The notes under the pieces: generated by a model
The model's database searches: none
Told to the model about the DNA's origin: nothing
The model's input: the letters and a program-made list of their open reading frames with translations, nothing else
Position numbers and translations under genes: made by a program
Shown: positions 19,969-28,910 of the stretch, in pieces
Layout: every line of letters starts with the position of its first letter
Numbering within the stretch: position 1 is the stretch's first letter
Source: Burkholderia sp. WSM2232
Lineage (GTDB): Bacteria; Pseudomonadota; Gammaproteobacteria; Burkholderiales; Burkholderiaceae
Assembly: GCF_000472545.1 (NCBI RefSeq)
Contig: NZ_AWZV01000013.1
Location: 1 to 64,000 of the forward strand
Length of the DNA stretch: 64,000 nucleotides
Direction of reading: 5' to 3'

Positions 19969-21007
19969 GCAGCGCTACCACCGACGCGTCGCCGCTTGCA
20001 GCAGGCGCATGTGCGCCGCGCTGCGCCGGCAGCTTGCGAAACAGCAGATCGTCGACGAGCGCGGCCGCCACGTCCACCGGCGTCACCGATTGCAGCCCGC
20101 GCCACGCTGCCACGCCGTTCACCTCGAGCACGAGCGGTCTGGTGGCGTCGTGCGGATCGGGAATCAGGTCGACGCCCGCATAGTCGAGTCCGAGCGCCTC
20201 GGTCGCCCGTATGGCGGTTTGCGCGAGCGGCGCGGTCAGTTCCGCCGCTTCACAGCTCGCCCCTTGCGCGAAGTTGTGAATCCAGCCCTTGCCGCCGACC
20301 CGCCGCATCGCCGCCACCGCACGCCCGCCGATCACCAGTACGCGCCAGTCGAAGCCGGCGTCGCCGCCGTCGATATAACGCTGCAGGTACGCCACCTGGC
20401 TATACGGTTTGAGCGAAGGCAGCGGCGCGAGCTGGGCAGGCGCCGCGCGGCGCGCGCCGAGCCGCTTGAGGCCGTGGCCCTGCGAGCCGAACAGCGGTTT
20501 GAGCACGACCTGGCGGCCGGCCGCGGCCTCGCGCATCAGCACGCGTTGCGCGAATGCGGCCGATTCGCCCGCCCATGTCGCGGGCGTCGGCACGCCGTGG
20601 CGGTGCAGCAAGAAGCTCGTCATCGACTTGTCGACGCTGCGCTCGATCGCGCGCGCGTCGTTATAGACCGGCACGCCCGACTCGCGCAGCGCATGCAGAA
20701 CGCCCAGGCGCAGCGTGACCTGCTCGAACGTGCCGCCGGCAATGCCGCGCACGAACACCGCGTCGGGCAACGTATGGCCAAAACCCGGCAGCATCAGCCC
20801 ATGCGGCTGCCATGTCGTGTCGATCCGGCAGTCCGCGAGATCGACGCAACGCGCGTCGGCGCCGCGCGCGCGAAACGCTTTTTTCAGGCGCCCCGTGTGC
20901 CAGCCGGTCTCGTCGGTCATGATCGCAATGCGCAGCGGGGCCTGCGCGCCTGCCGCGTTGGCGTCGCTGTCTTCCTGCGCACGAGCGAGCGGCAACGGCG
21001 GGCTCAT
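19952..21007 (-). CDS. RimK-like ATP-grasp ligase of the H4MPT cluster
   Basis: This 351-residue ATP-grasp protein has the lid/loop segments VVLKPLFGSQGHGLKRL (central domain), FDWRVLVIGGRAVAAMRR, KGWIHNFAQGA and the metal-binding end PLVLEVNGVAAW. It resembles the RimK/MptN branch that adds glutamate to a carboxylate; archaeal MptN does this to H4MPT. The matching gene (orf5) in M. extorquens is needed for H4MPT synthesis. I chose the ATG at 21005-21007, which overlaps the mch stop as ATGA; a longer frame starting in mch is rejected. The exact acceptor and amino acid are not known. Confidence 0.78.
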   Translation of the reverse strand: MSPPLPLARAQEDSDANAAGAQAPLRIAIMTDETGWHTGRLKKAFRARGADARCVDLADCRIDTTWQPHGLMLPGFGHTLPDAVFVRGIAGGTFEQVTLRLGVLHALRESGVPVYNDARAIERSVDKSMTSFLLHRHGVPTPATWAGESAAFAQRVLMREAAAGRQVVLKPLFGSQGHGLKRLGARRAAPAQLAPLPSLKPYSQVAYLQRYIDGGDAGFDWRVLVIGGRAVAAMRRVGGKGWIHNFAQGASCEAAELTAPLAQTAIRATEALGLDYAGVDLIPDPHDATRPLVLEVNGVAAWRGLQSVTPVDVAAALVDDLLFRKLPAQRGAHAPAASGDASVVALHGRHG

Positions 21008-22035
21008 GGCTTGCCGCTCCACTGCGCGTGCAGCAGATCCGCGTTCACGGCGCCGCCGTGATATGTCGCGCCGCTTTCGAGGCTGCTTACCCACACTTCG
21101 GCGGGGGCGAACAGCGCCGGGTCGATCTGATAGAAGTCGTAGTTGAACGACGTGAAGATGTCCGCGAACGGGCGGCCATGGTCGCGCGAGTTCGAGGCGG
21201 GCAGTTCCGCGGCGAGCCGTCTTGCCACCGCGTCGTGCCTGACCGTGAGATGCACGCGGCCGCCGTACAGGATGGCGTCGTTGGTGCGTCCCATCGCCTG
21301 AATGCCGTCCGGCGCGGGCGGCGGCAACGGCGCGGAGCCGCCGGCCTCGACCACTTGGTCGAGCGCGACGCCCAGCACGTGCGTCTTGTGCAGCGCAACT
21401 TCCACGACCCGGGCCACCACCTGCACCGTTCCCGCCACAGAGTGTGTCGGCGTGGTGACAAGTGTCAGCTGCTGCGGCGCGAGCGCGCAGTCGTTGAGCA
21501 CCTTGTCGACGATTACCTGGGGTGGCAGGCGGTCCACTTCGAGCACCAGTGTGCCCCGCTCATGACGGTCACGATAGCCGAGCTCCGCGAAAAGCGGCTC
21601 CTTGACAGCGAGCGCCCGCGCCGGCCCGGAGCCGAGCGAGAAGAACTTCTTGCCGCCGGTCTGCTCCTTGGTGGCCGCGAGACTCCACCCTGCGTACTGG
21701 CTGCCAAGGCATGCGAGCACGGGCCACGAGGTTCGCACTTCAATCGTGCTCGGCCAGAGCGGCCTTGCGTCGAGGCTCTCGCGCACGGTCACATGGCCGA
21801 GGCCGCCCATGCAGATGCGCGCGATCAGCACGCCCGCGGCGACGCTGCCCGGCGCATCCACGCCCGCGTCCACCAGCACCGTACCGTTCTCCGTGCGGCT
21901 GACGGCGGCGCCAAAGCGCGGCGCATCGTCGACGAGACGCGTCACGAGACGTTCGCTGAGTGCGTTGACGCTCAGCGCGGCGGCATCCGCGAGCGGCGGG
22001 CGGGCCGGGTCAGGAGTGGCAGTGGATGAAGTCAC
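21004..22035 (-). CDS. mch: methenyl-tetrahydromethanopterin cyclohydrolase
   Basis: This ~343-residue enzyme hydrolyses methenyl-H4MPT to N5-formyl-H4MPT, the third step of formaldehyde oxidation. Recognisable Mch segments are SVNALSERLVTRLVDDAPRFG, PGSVAAGVLIARICMGGLG, SQYAGWSLAATKEQTGGKKFFSLGSGPAR and YGGRVHLTVRHD. The start is set at a GTG (22033-22035), giving the usual family length and a 26-bp overlap with the upstream ATP-grasp gene. A GTG four codons earlier is also possible, and no strong ribosome-binding site decides between them. The long upstream open frame is out of the protein family and is a shadow of the neighbour. Confidence 0.93.
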   Translation of the reverse strand: MTSSTATPDPARPPLADAAALSVNALSERLVTRLVDDAPRFGAAVSRTENGTVLVDAGVDAPGSVAAGVLIARICMGGLGHVTVRESLDARPLWPSTIEVRTSWPVLACLGSQYAGWSLAATKEQTGGKKFFSLGSGPARALAVKEPLFAELGYRDRHERGTLVLEVDRLPPQVIVDKVLNDCALAPQQLTLVTTPTHSVAGTVQVVARVVEVALHKTHVLGVALDQVVEAGGSAPLPPPAPDGIQAMGRTNDAILYGGRVHLTVRHDAVARRLAAELPASNSRDHGRPFADIFTSFNYDFYQIDPALFAPAEVWVSSLESGATYHGGAVNADLLHAQWSGKP

Positions 22036-23260
22036 GGTCGGGCTCACGAAAGGGCGTGGGTAGCGAGGCTGGACAAGACGCTTGCGACGGCTCGCGGCAG
22101 TTTTCGATGCGTTGCAGAACCAGCGTGTGCTGCGCGTCGAGCGCTTGCCGGACCGCATCCACGGAAGGCGCGTGCGCGAGCAGCGTGCAGACCGGCTGGC
22201 CGGCTTCGATTCGCGTGCCGGGCATCGGCACGTCGCGGCAGCGCGCATCGCGCGCGCAGGCGTCGCTGAAGGCTTCCGATACCGCAAACGGCTGTGGCGC
22301 GAACAGCACCTGCTGGCCGGCACGGCAGACGGCGGGCGCGGGCTCGGGCGGCAGGCGGCCGTGGCGGCACGCGTCGATGTGCGCGGCAACGAGGCCGCGG
22401 GGCCATGCGTCAGGTGAGGCAGTCTCATACAGCGTCATCGTCGACGATGGACGCGTGTTTATTTCGAGCACTTCGAACGATTCGCCGTCGAGGAGAAAGT
22501 CGCAGCTATTGATGCCGGCGAGTCCGACTCGCGCGCAAAGCGCAGCGATCGCCGCGCGCACACGTATTTCCACCTTCGGCGGCAAGTCGACAGGGCCGAT
22601 CGAGCCGGCATGCACGAAGGGCAGCGTGCCCATCTGGCAGGTGAGTTGTTGCGCGAAGCCAATCACCCGAGCGCTGCCGCGCGCGGCCAGAAACAGCGCC
22701 GACATTGGGCGGCCGCGGCTGTGCTGCTGGAAATACGCTTGCACCGGCCGCCCGCCGCCAGCAAGCGTGGCAAGCGGCTCGACATGAGTGCCGCCGCAGC
22801 CGTCGGCGCGCTTCATCAGCCAGCCCGAGGCCGCGGCGGGCAACGTAAAGGCAACCGGTGGATGCGGAATGTCCAGCTCGTCGAGCAGCGCGAAAAAGCG
22901 CCGCGGGTCGCGCACCTGAGCGCTTGCCTGCGCAGCATTGCCGATGAAGCGAGGCAGGCCCGGAGCTTCGCACAAGCGCGCGATAAACGGCTCGAGCCCG
23001 CTGCCGTCGATCCAGCCGATCAGGCCCGGCAGGCGCGCGCAGCGCCCAAGTGCCCCGGCGAGCTTCGCGGGGTCGATCGACAATGGGCCGCCGCCAATGT
23101 CGAACCAGAGTTCGGCTGCCTCGCGAGTATCGCGGTCGCCGAACACGTCGAGCGCGACGACGCGCAAACCGGCGCGGGCGGCAGACTGGGCGAGCATCCG
23201 CGCGGACAGCCCCGCCACGGCGACGAACGGCGCCCGCGCTGCAGAGGAACGCGACATCAT
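22010..23260 (-). CDS. ATP-grasp protein between mtdB and mch
   Basis: This 416-residue protein has an N-terminal Rossmann-like start (FVAVAGLSARMLAQSAARAGLRVVALD), a central ATP-grasp region with KRADGCGGTHVEPL and QQHSRGRPMSALFLA, and a metal-binding end SCDFLLDGESFEVLEINTRPSSTM. It belongs to an ATP-grasp group seen in methylotroph C1-cofactor clusters. A relative in archaea, MfnD, ligates glutamate to tyramine in methanofuran synthesis, which is one candidate role. The last ~80 residues form a separate small domain. It is in the mtdB-(this)-mch operon, 81 bp after mtdB and overlapping mch. The substrate is unknown. Confidence 0.72.
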   Translation of the reverse strand: MMSRSSAARAPFVAVAGLSARMLAQSAARAGLRVVALDVFGDRDTREAAELWFDIGGGPLSIDPAKLAGALGRCARLPGLIGWIDGSGLEPFIARLCEAPGLPRFIGNAAQASAQVRDPRRFFALLDELDIPHPPVAFTLPAAASGWLMKRADGCGGTHVEPLATLAGGGRPVQAYFQQHSRGRPMSALFLAARGSARVIGFAQQLTCQMGTLPFVHAGSIGPVDLPPKVEIRVRAAIAALCARVGLAGINSCDFLLDGESFEVLEINTRPSSTMTLYETASPDAWPRGLVAAHIDACRHGRLPPEPAPAVCRAGQQVLFAPQPFAVSEAFSDACARDARCRDVPMPGTRIEAGQPVCTLLAHAPSVDAVRQALDAQHTLVLQRIENCREPSQASCPASLPTPFREPDRDFIHCHS

Positions 23261-23341
23261 GGTAGCTCCGGCAGTGCGGCGAGGCTGCTTCGACGGCCCG
23301 TCATGCGCGACATGCAGTGCACCTCTTGCATGGCGCGCCGC

Positions 23342-24295
23342 TCAACCGAGGCCGGCCGCGACGGCGCGGGCCTCGTCGAACGCCTGCGGAAAACTCAGGT
23401 ACACGGGCTTGCCGCCGGTGCGCATCCGCGTGAAAAGCCGGTGTTCGACCTGATACTTGACATTACCGATGGCGAGCGCGCCGATGCCGATGGCACCGGC
23501 CGCCGTCGGCACGCCGTCGATCGGCTTGCCGTCGTTCATCACGTTGACGCCGGCAATGCCTTCGGGCGGCACGGCGTTGACATCGGCGGCGATCAGCAAC
23601 TGGCGCGCGTGCGCGAGGTCCTCGCGGCTCACCACCTGCACGCCCGCGACGGCGGTCGCCAGCACGATCTCGGCTTCGCCGAGCACCGCGCGCAGTTCGG
23701 CGGAGTTCGTGGTGCCCACCCCTTTGGTCACGATCTGGAAGCGCTGATTGAGCTCGTCGCTCACGCGCGCGGCGCGCGCCGCGTTGGTGTGGCTCGCAAT
23801 CGATACGTCCGCGCCGAGCGAAGCCGCCATGGCAGCCGCCACGCGCCCAACCGCGCCCGTGCCGCCGAGAATCAGCAGGCGCTTGCCGCCCAGTTCCATG
23901 CCGTACGCCTTCGCGAGATGCCGCTCGGCGAGCGCGACGAGCGCGGCCGCGGTCGTGTAGGCGCCGCTCGGGTCGGCGAACACTGAGACTTCGAACGGCG
24001 GCACCATCGCCTTGCGAGCCGTGTCGAGCATGTCGGCGGCGAGCATGACGTCGCGTCCGCCAATGAAAATGCCGGTGCGCGCCACGCCTTTCGGTCCGCG
24101 CGAAAAGATCGCGTCCTGGGTGAGGTTGCCCACCATGCCGGCGTCGACGTTGCAATACGGCACGATGATCTGGTAGCCGGCGTCGGCGGCCATGTTGACG
24201 TCGAATGGGCTCATCTGCGGCGTGGCCGTGAACATGTGCAGGATGTAGGGCCTTTCCGCGGGTTTTTCCGCTAGTTTTTCAGTGGTGTCGGACAT
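23342..24295 (-). CDS. mtdB: NAD(P)-dependent methylene-tetrahydromethanopterin dehydrogenase
   Basis: This 317-residue enzyme oxidises methylene-H4MPT to methenyl-H4MPT. The N-terminal domain has ILHMFTATPQMSPFDVNMA, a typical Mtd start, and SPFDV is conserved. The Rossmann glycine motif LILGGTGAVGRVAAAMAASLGA is near residues 140-160, followed by a SHTNAARA stretch in place of an acidic residue, which is compatible with NADP use; MtdB enzymes can use both cofactors. It acts between Fae and Mch, and the gene lies between beta-RFAP synthase and the ATP-grasp gene in the same operon. The 111 bp before it hold no gene. Confidence 0.94.
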   Translation of the reverse strand: MSDTTEKLAEKPAERPYILHMFTATPQMSPFDVNMAADAGYQIIVPYCNVDAGMVGNLTQDAIFSRGPKGVARTGIFIGGRDVMLAADMLDTARKAMVPPFEVSVFADPSGAYTTAAALVALAERHLAKAYGMELGGKRLLILGGTGAVGRVAAAMAASLGADVSIASHTNAARAARVSDELNQRFQIVTKGVGTTNSAELRAVLGEAEIVLATAVAGVQVVSREDLAHARQLLIAADVNAVPPEGIAGVNVMNDGKPIDGVPTAAGAIGIGALAIGNVKYQVEHRLFTRMRTGGKPVYLSFPQAFDEARAVAAGLG

Positions 24296-24406
24296 GGCAG
24301 AGGGCTCGTTTCGGTGGCGATGTCATGGACTGCGCAAGTGACGGGAGACAAGTGACGCGAGACAGGGCACGGCCTGATATGCGCTGCGCCGCGGAATAAG
24401 GACACT

Positions 24407-25447
24407 TCATGCTGCGCCGATGCGTCGATGCTGCCGCGCCTCGTCCGAGCGCACGGTCGCGCCGCGATTGCGTCCGCTCACGACGGCGCATTCGATGTGC
24501 GGCAGGCCGCGCGTCGCTTCGCGTGCCGTGGCGAGCGCGCCTTCGGCGTCGCGTGCGCTGCCGAGAATCGCAAAGCCGGTCGGCCCCCACGAACTCTGGC
24601 CGATGCCCGCTGTTCGTTGCGCGGCCACGGCACGCAGCGCCCGTTCGACGCCGGGGCTCGTGAACACGCCGCCTTGCACGGGCGCGAAATATTCGCCGAT
24701 GGTCTGCTGCATCTCCGTCAAGCCCTGCGCGAACGGCACGATGTTGCGCTCGGCGGCACCAGGCAGGATTTTCATCAGCACGAGGTGGCACAGATGCGCG
24801 GCGAGCCGCTGCGGAAACGGCGCGAGCGCCGCAAGGCCGCGCCGCTCCTGTGCACCGTGCAGGCCTTCGCGGGCCGTGTCGCTCACCAGCAGCACGCGCC
24901 AGTTCTCAGGAAACGGCTGGCGCGCGAGCAGCGGCGGCACGCCTTGACGCAGATCGCCTGCAGGCCCGCCGTCCACCAGCAGGCCGCCCGAATCGAAGCC
25001 GAGCACGCCGATTCCCGAGCGTGCGCCGCGGCCGAGCAGGCACGCGAGTTCGGCCGTGGTCGCGACATGACCGAGCAGCCGCACGAACGCCATGCCCACT
25101 GCGAGCGACAGTTGCGTGCCCGAGCCGAGCCCGCTGTGCGCGCGCGGCGTATGCGTGACTTCGATTGCGACGGGAGCAGGGTCGTAGGCAGCATGCAGGC
25201 GCTCGAGACAGAGCGCGATGCGCTCGCGTTCCGCCTCCGTTATTGCGCCGCTTATCGAGTCGCTTATGGAGTCGCGCTCCGCGAGCCGCGCTTCGATGCG
25301 AGTACCGCTGCCGTCGATCACGAGTCCGACGCTGCCGAACGCGCGCCCGAGCGACGCGTTCGGATCGAGAAAGCCCAGATGCAGCCGCGCGGGGGCGTCG
25401 ACCGTTACGGTGGCGTCAGGCGGAAGGCGGCGAACGTGAAGCTGCAT
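24407..25447 (-). CDS. mptG: beta-ribofuranosylaminobenzene 5'-phosphate synthase
   Basis: This 346-residue GHMP-kinase-fold protein has the family start VTVDAPARLHLGFLDPNASLGRAFGSVG and the glycine/serine loop HTPRAHSGLGSGTQLSLAVG near residues 104-123, with GQSSWGPTGFAI near 285. The enzyme joins 4-aminobenzoate to phosphoribosyl pyrophosphate with loss of CO2, the committed step of H4MPT synthesis. Presence of the gene is strong evidence that the host makes H4MPT. It is the second gene of the leftward operon, 161 bp after the dehydratase-like gene. Confidence 0.93.
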   Translation of the reverse strand: MQLHVRRLPPDATVTVDAPARLHLGFLDPNASLGRAFGSVGLVIDGSGTRIEARLAERDSISDSISGAITEAERERIALCLERLHAAYDPAPVAIEVTHTPRAHSGLGSGTQLSLAVGMAFVRLLGHVATTAELACLLGRGARSGIGVLGFDSGGLLVDGGPAGDLRQGVPPLLARQPFPENWRVLLVSDTAREGLHGAQERRGLAALAPFPQRLAAHLCHLVLMKILPGAAERNIVPFAQGLTEMQQTIGEYFAPVQGGVFTSPGVERALRAVAAQRTAGIGQSSWGPTGFAILGSARDAEGALATAREATRGLPHIECAVVSGRNRGATVRSDEARQHRRIGAA

Positions 25448-25608
25448 CGCGAGTGTCCTTGTTCGTGCGTGACTCGATGGGGCTCAACGGGCGTGAGCCG
25501 CAAGCGCCGCATCGCAACGGACATTGGCGACGACATGTCGGATCTCGCGGCGGGCGGCGCACGACGTCAAGCGAAAGCCGTACCAGCACCGCCGCGCGAT
25601 GCACCGGG

Positions 25609-26016
25609 TTAACCTTGCTCTGCTGCCTGCGAAGGCTTCGCCGCGTCGTATTTGATGTAGCGAAAGCGCTGGTCGTCGCCCGGCGTGCCTTCCAGCGGAC
25701 CGCCCTCGGTGGCCGGTTGCCACTGGATGAACGACTCAATCTTGCTCGCGAGCGCAAAGTCCTTGTCGGTGATGCCCTTTGCCGAATGCGTCTTGAGCTT
25801 GACGATCACGAATGCATAGGACACCGTCAGATCGGGGTGATGCCACGCGGCCTCCGCGAGGTGGCCCACTGCGTTCACCACCATCAAGGTTCCTTTCCAG
25901 CCTTCGGTGCGGTACTTGCGCCGCAGCCAGCCGTCTTCGAAATACCAGTGCTGTAGCGGGCCGACGAGGCGCTGCTGGATCTCGTCGTCGGAATAGACCT
26001 TTTCTGTGCTTGCCAT
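25609..26016 (-). CDS. pterin-4a-carbinolamine dehydratase-like protein
   Basis: This 135-residue protein resembles the PCD/DcoH family: VNAVGHLAEAAWHHPDLTVSYAFVIVKLKTH carries the conserved His-His-Pro-Asp motif of the active site. Classic members dehydrate 4a-hydroxy-tetrahydropterins formed by aromatic amino acid hydroxylases. In C1 clusters such proteins probably act on, or repair, methanopterin-type pterins, but this is inferred. AGGAG lies six bases before the ATG. It is the first gene of the leftward H4MPT operon and is divergent from xoxF. The N-terminal ~30 residues and the C-terminal ~30 residues are extensions to the basic fold. Confidence 0.82.
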   Translation of the reverse strand: MASTEKVYSDDEIQQRLVGPLQHWYFEDGWLRRKYRTEGWKGTLMVVNAVGHLAEAAWHHPDLTVSYAFVIVKLKTHSAKGITDKDFALASKIESFIQWQPATEGGPLEGTPGDDQRFRYIKYDAAKPSQAAEQG

Positions 26017-26536
26017 GGACGCTCCTTAGCGGACGTTGGGTCGATCGGGGAACCTCATGTTGCGCTGCAATTCACGCGACATGCGGCATGCGACTGGCGC
26101 GCGAGCCTCGGTCGCGCGGCGCGGCGGCCGGTTCGCGGCGTGCCTCGGGACGGACACGCTTCGTACCGGACCATGACACAGTATGTTCCACATGCCGCGA
26201 GAGCGTGGTGTCACGGCGTGACACCGTTGTCTCGTCGTGCGCGTCATCACCGTGCGACGCGCGTGCCGCGCTTCGATGCCGGCGGTGCCCGGCGCGCGGC
26301 GCGCGGCGTGGTGCGCGGCGACCGCGTGCCGTTATGCGCAGCGCGTCGTGGCGGCGCTCGCGGGCAGCGACGCTGTCGCACCGGCATGGAATATGCGTTG
26401 GCCGTCATGCGCCGCAAAACCCGACAACGATTGGGAATGGCGCTGATCGTTACCCTGCTCCGTGGAGGCGCGCCCGGTGCGACGAGGTAGCGTGGGTCAT
26501 TCGTGAGTTGAACAGCAAGACCATTCTGGAGGAGAC
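26017..26536. promoter_or_regulatory. 520-bp divergent control region between the H4MPT operon and xoxF
   Basis: No gene is supported here; open frames on both strands are Arg-rich GC artefacts. The region must contain the promoters of the leftward H4MPT operon and the rightward xox operon. Its most striking element is the perfect palindrome at 26207-26225. I looked for a sigma-54 -24/-12 element (GG-N10-GC) before xoxF and found only weak candidates. Confidence 0.6.
26207..26225. promoter_or_regulatory. 19-bp perfect palindrome, candidate operator of xoxF and/or the H4MPT operon
   Basis: GGTGTCAC-GGC-GTGACACC is a perfect 8+3+8 inverted repeat, 312 bp before the xoxF ATG and 191 bp before the divergent dehydratase-like gene. 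A further TGACAC half-like element lies at about 26174-26179. The distance from xoxF fits an upstream activator site for a sigma-54 regulator such as that encoded at 14216-16345; the link is inference. Confidence 0.5.
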
Positions 26537-28354
26537 ATGAACTTACGCACCACGGTTCTTGGGCTCGCGATCCTCGCGTCGGCAACCTTGAGCTCTATCG
26601 TTGCACAGGCCGATTCGCAGCTCGACGGTGTCATGAAAAGTCCGTCGAACTGGGCGACGCAGGCGGGCGACTATGCGAATCACCGCTACAGTCCACTCAA
26701 GCAGATCAACGAAAGCAACGTCGGCAAACTTCAGGTCGCATGGACCATGTCGACCGGCGTGCTGCGCGGCCATGAAGGCTCGCCGCTCGTGATCGGCGAC
26801 ACCATGTATATCCACTCGCCGTTCCCTAACAAGGTGATAGCGATCAACCTCAAGGATCAGACTTTCATCTGGCAGTACCAGCCGAAACAGGACGATTCGG
26901 TTGTCTCCGTGATGTGCTGCGACACGGTCAATCGCGGGCTTGCCTATGGCGACGGCAAGATCTTCCTGCAGCAGGCCGACACCAAGCTCGTCGCGTTGGA
27001 CGCAAAATCGGGCGACGTGGTCTGGACCGCGCAGAACGGCAATCCGAAGGCCGGCGAAACCAACACGAATGCGCCGCACGTATTCGGCGACAAGGTGCTC
27101 ACGGGCATCTCGGGCGGCGAGTTCGGCGTGCGCGGACGGCTGATCGCCTACGACATCAAGACCGGCAAGCCGGCCTGGACGGCATACAGCACCGGTCCGG
27201 ACAAGGACATGCTGATGGACCCAGACAAGACGACGACCTACGCCGACGGCAAGATGGTGCCGGTGGGCGCGGACTCGTCGCTGAAGTCGTGGAAGGGCGA
27301 TCAGTGGAAGCTGGGCGGCGGCACCACGTGGGGCTGGTATGCGTGGGACCCGAAGCTCAACCTTGTCTACTACGGCACGGGCAATCCGGGCACGTGGAAC
27401 CCGACGCAACGTCCGGGCGACAACAAGTGGTCGATGTCCATTTTTGCGCGCGATCTGAATACCGGCATGGCGAAGTGGGTCTATCAGATGACGCCGCATG
27501 ACGAGTGGGACTACGACGGCGTCAATGAAATGATCCTGTCCGACCTGACGATCGACGGCAAGAAAGTACCCGCCATCGTTCACTTCGACCGCAACGGCTT
27601 CGGCTACACGTTGAACCGCGAGAGCGGCCAATTGCTGGTGGCGCAGAAGTACGATCCGGCCGTGAACTGGGCCGACAGCGTCGACCTGAAGAGCGGCAAG
27701 CCGATTCGCAACGCGGCATATTCGACCCAGGCAGCGGGCTCGGATCACAACGTGAAGGGCATCTGCCCAGCGGCGCTCGGCTCGAAGGATCAGCAGCCGG
27801 CGGCGTTCGACCCGAACTCGAGCCTCTTCCTCGTGCCGACCAACCACGTCTGCATGGATTACGAGCCGTTCGATGTCGACTACGTGTCGGGTCAGCCGTA
27901 TGTGGGCGCCACGCTGTCGATGTATCCCGGTCCGAACGAGAACAAGGCGATGGGCAATTTCATCGCGTGGGATGCGGCCAAAGGCAAGATCGTCTGGTCC
28001 AAGCCGGAGAAGTTCTCGGTGTGGTCGGGCGCGCTCGCCACGGCAGGGGGCATCGCGTTCTACGGCACGCTCGAAGGCTACCTGAAGGCAGTCCGCATCA
28101 AGGACGGCAAGGAACTGTGGCGCTTCAAGACGCCGTCGGGGATCATCGGCAACGTGTTCACGTACCAGTATCAGGGTAAGCAGTACGTGGGCGTGTACTC
28201 GGGCATCGGCGGCTGGGCCGGCATCGGCATGGCGGCAGGACTCGAGAAGTCGACGGAAGGTCTGGGCGCGGTGGGCGGTTATCGCGAGCTCGCGAAGTAC
28301 ACGGCGCTCGGCGGCACGCTGTTCGTGTTCGCCATTCCGGGCGGCAACAGCTAA
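26537..28354 (+). CDS. xoxF: XoxF, lanthanide-dependent PQQ methanol dehydrogenase
   Basis: This 605-residue periplasmic quinoprotein has a signal peptide (about 1-25) and the eight-bladed propeller of PQQ alcohol dehydrogenases. It oxidises methanol, giving formaldehyde and/or formate. Key residues: adjacent Cys127-Cys128 (vicinal disulfide over PQQ), metal ligands Glu195 and Asn283, catalytic Asp325 and, two residues on, Asp327 in [11 protein letters not shown]. The extra Asp, Ala in calcium-type MxaF, is the marker of lanthanide use. GGAGGAG precedes the ATG. Cytochrome XoxG and XoxJ follow. No mxaF or mxaI is in the window. Confidence 0.98.
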   Translation: MNLRTTVLGLAILASATLSSIVAQADSQLDGVMKSPSNWATQAGDYANHRYSPLKQINESNVGKLQVAWTMSTGVLRGHEGSPLVIGDTMYIHSPFPNKVIAINLKDQTFIWQYQPKQDDSVVSVMCCDTVNRGLAYGDGKIFLQQADTKLVALDAKSGDVVWTAQNGNPKAGETNTNAPHVFGDKVLTGISGGEFGVRGRLIAYDIKTGKPAWTAYSTGPDKDMLMDPDKTTTYADGKMVPVGADSSLKSWKGDQWKLGGGTTWGWYAWDPKLNLVYYGTGNPGTWNPTQRPGDNKWSMSIFARDLNTGMAKWVYQMTPHDEWDYDGVNEMILSDLTIDGKKVPAIVHFDRNGFGYTLNRESGQLLVAQKYDPAVNWADSVDLKSGKPIRNAAYSTQAAGSDHNVKGICPAALGSKDQQPAAFDPNSSLFLVPTNHVCMDYEPFDVDYVSGQPYVGATLSMYPGPNENKAMGNFIAWDAAKGKIVWSKPEKFSVWSGALATAGGIAFYGTLEGYLKAVRIKDGKELWRFKTPSGIIGNVFTYQYQGKQYVGVYSGIGGWAGIGMAAGLEKSTEGLGAVGGYRELAKYTALGGTLFVFAIPGGNS

Positions 28355-28460
28355 CAGCCAGTAGCCAGCAGTAGTTTGTTGAAGTCATCGGGGCCGCGTC
28401 CTCGCCATGCGTCGACGAAACGCAGCGAGGCGCGGTTCTACCTTGAGGAGACATTTGCAT

Positions 28461-28880
28461 ATGAAAGGCCGAACAATCTTGTTGCGGGCGGCACTGCCCG
28501 TCCTTTTCGTCGTGCTGCCTGTCACGTACGCCCAGACCAATCCCGCGATTGCCCAGGTGGCGTACAAGGTGGTCGACGGCAGCAAGGTGGACAGCAACAC
28601 GTTGCAAGGATGGAAGACCTGGCGCGCGCTGGCCTGTGAGCGCTGCCACGGCGCGCAGCAGCAGGGCATGGTGGGGCCGTCGCTCGTCGAGGCGTTGAAG
28701 ACGCTCGACAAGAACGAGTTCCATCGCACGGTATTCGGTGGGCGCGTCGACAAGGGCATGCCCGACTTCAGTTCCAGCCAGATGATGCAGAAGAACTGGG
28801 AGAACCTTTACGCCTATCTGAAAGGGCGTTCGGACGGGCAGATCAAGCCCGGCGATCTGCAGGCCATCGACGCGAAATAA
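28461..28880 (+). CDS. xoxG: XoxG, cytochrome c electron acceptor of XoxF
   Basis: This 139-residue exported cytochrome c has a signal peptide ending near TYAQ (residue 25) and a single heme site CERCHG, with a likely axial Met in KGMPDF. It accepts electrons from reduced PQQ in XoxF and passes them to a terminal oxidase. I chose the ATG at 28461, with GAGGAG ten bases upstream. The longer frame to 28407 adds an Arg-rich stretch before the signal peptide and is rejected. It lies 106 bp after xoxF and 30 bp before xoxJ. Confidence 0.94.
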   Translation: MKGRTILLRAALPVLFVVLPVTYAQTNPAIAQVAYKVVDGSKVDSNTLQGWKTWRALACERCHGAQQQGMVGPSLVEALKTLDKNEFHRTVFGGRVDKGMPDFSSSQMMQKNWENLYAYLKGRSDGQIKPGDLQAIDAK

Positions 28881-28910
28881 CGGCGGCGGCTCTACTTCAG
28901 GAGGTGCTCG

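Noticed and set aside
19262..21061. 600-residue rightward open frame
   Set aside because: It lies opposite the CitG-like and ATP-grasp genes, whose family motifs are clear; the frame is a product of their codon bias and the 27-bp repeat.
22036..22428. Extended N-terminus of mch
   Set aside because: The upstream in-frame residues are Arg/Ser-rich and antisense-like shadows of the ATP-grasp gene; Mch family length is met by the GTG start.
26017..26536. Sigma-54 (-24/-12) promoter before xoxF
   Set aside because: The nearest candidates keep only part of the GG-N10-GC core (for example TGGAATATGCGTTGG), so I did not annotate one.
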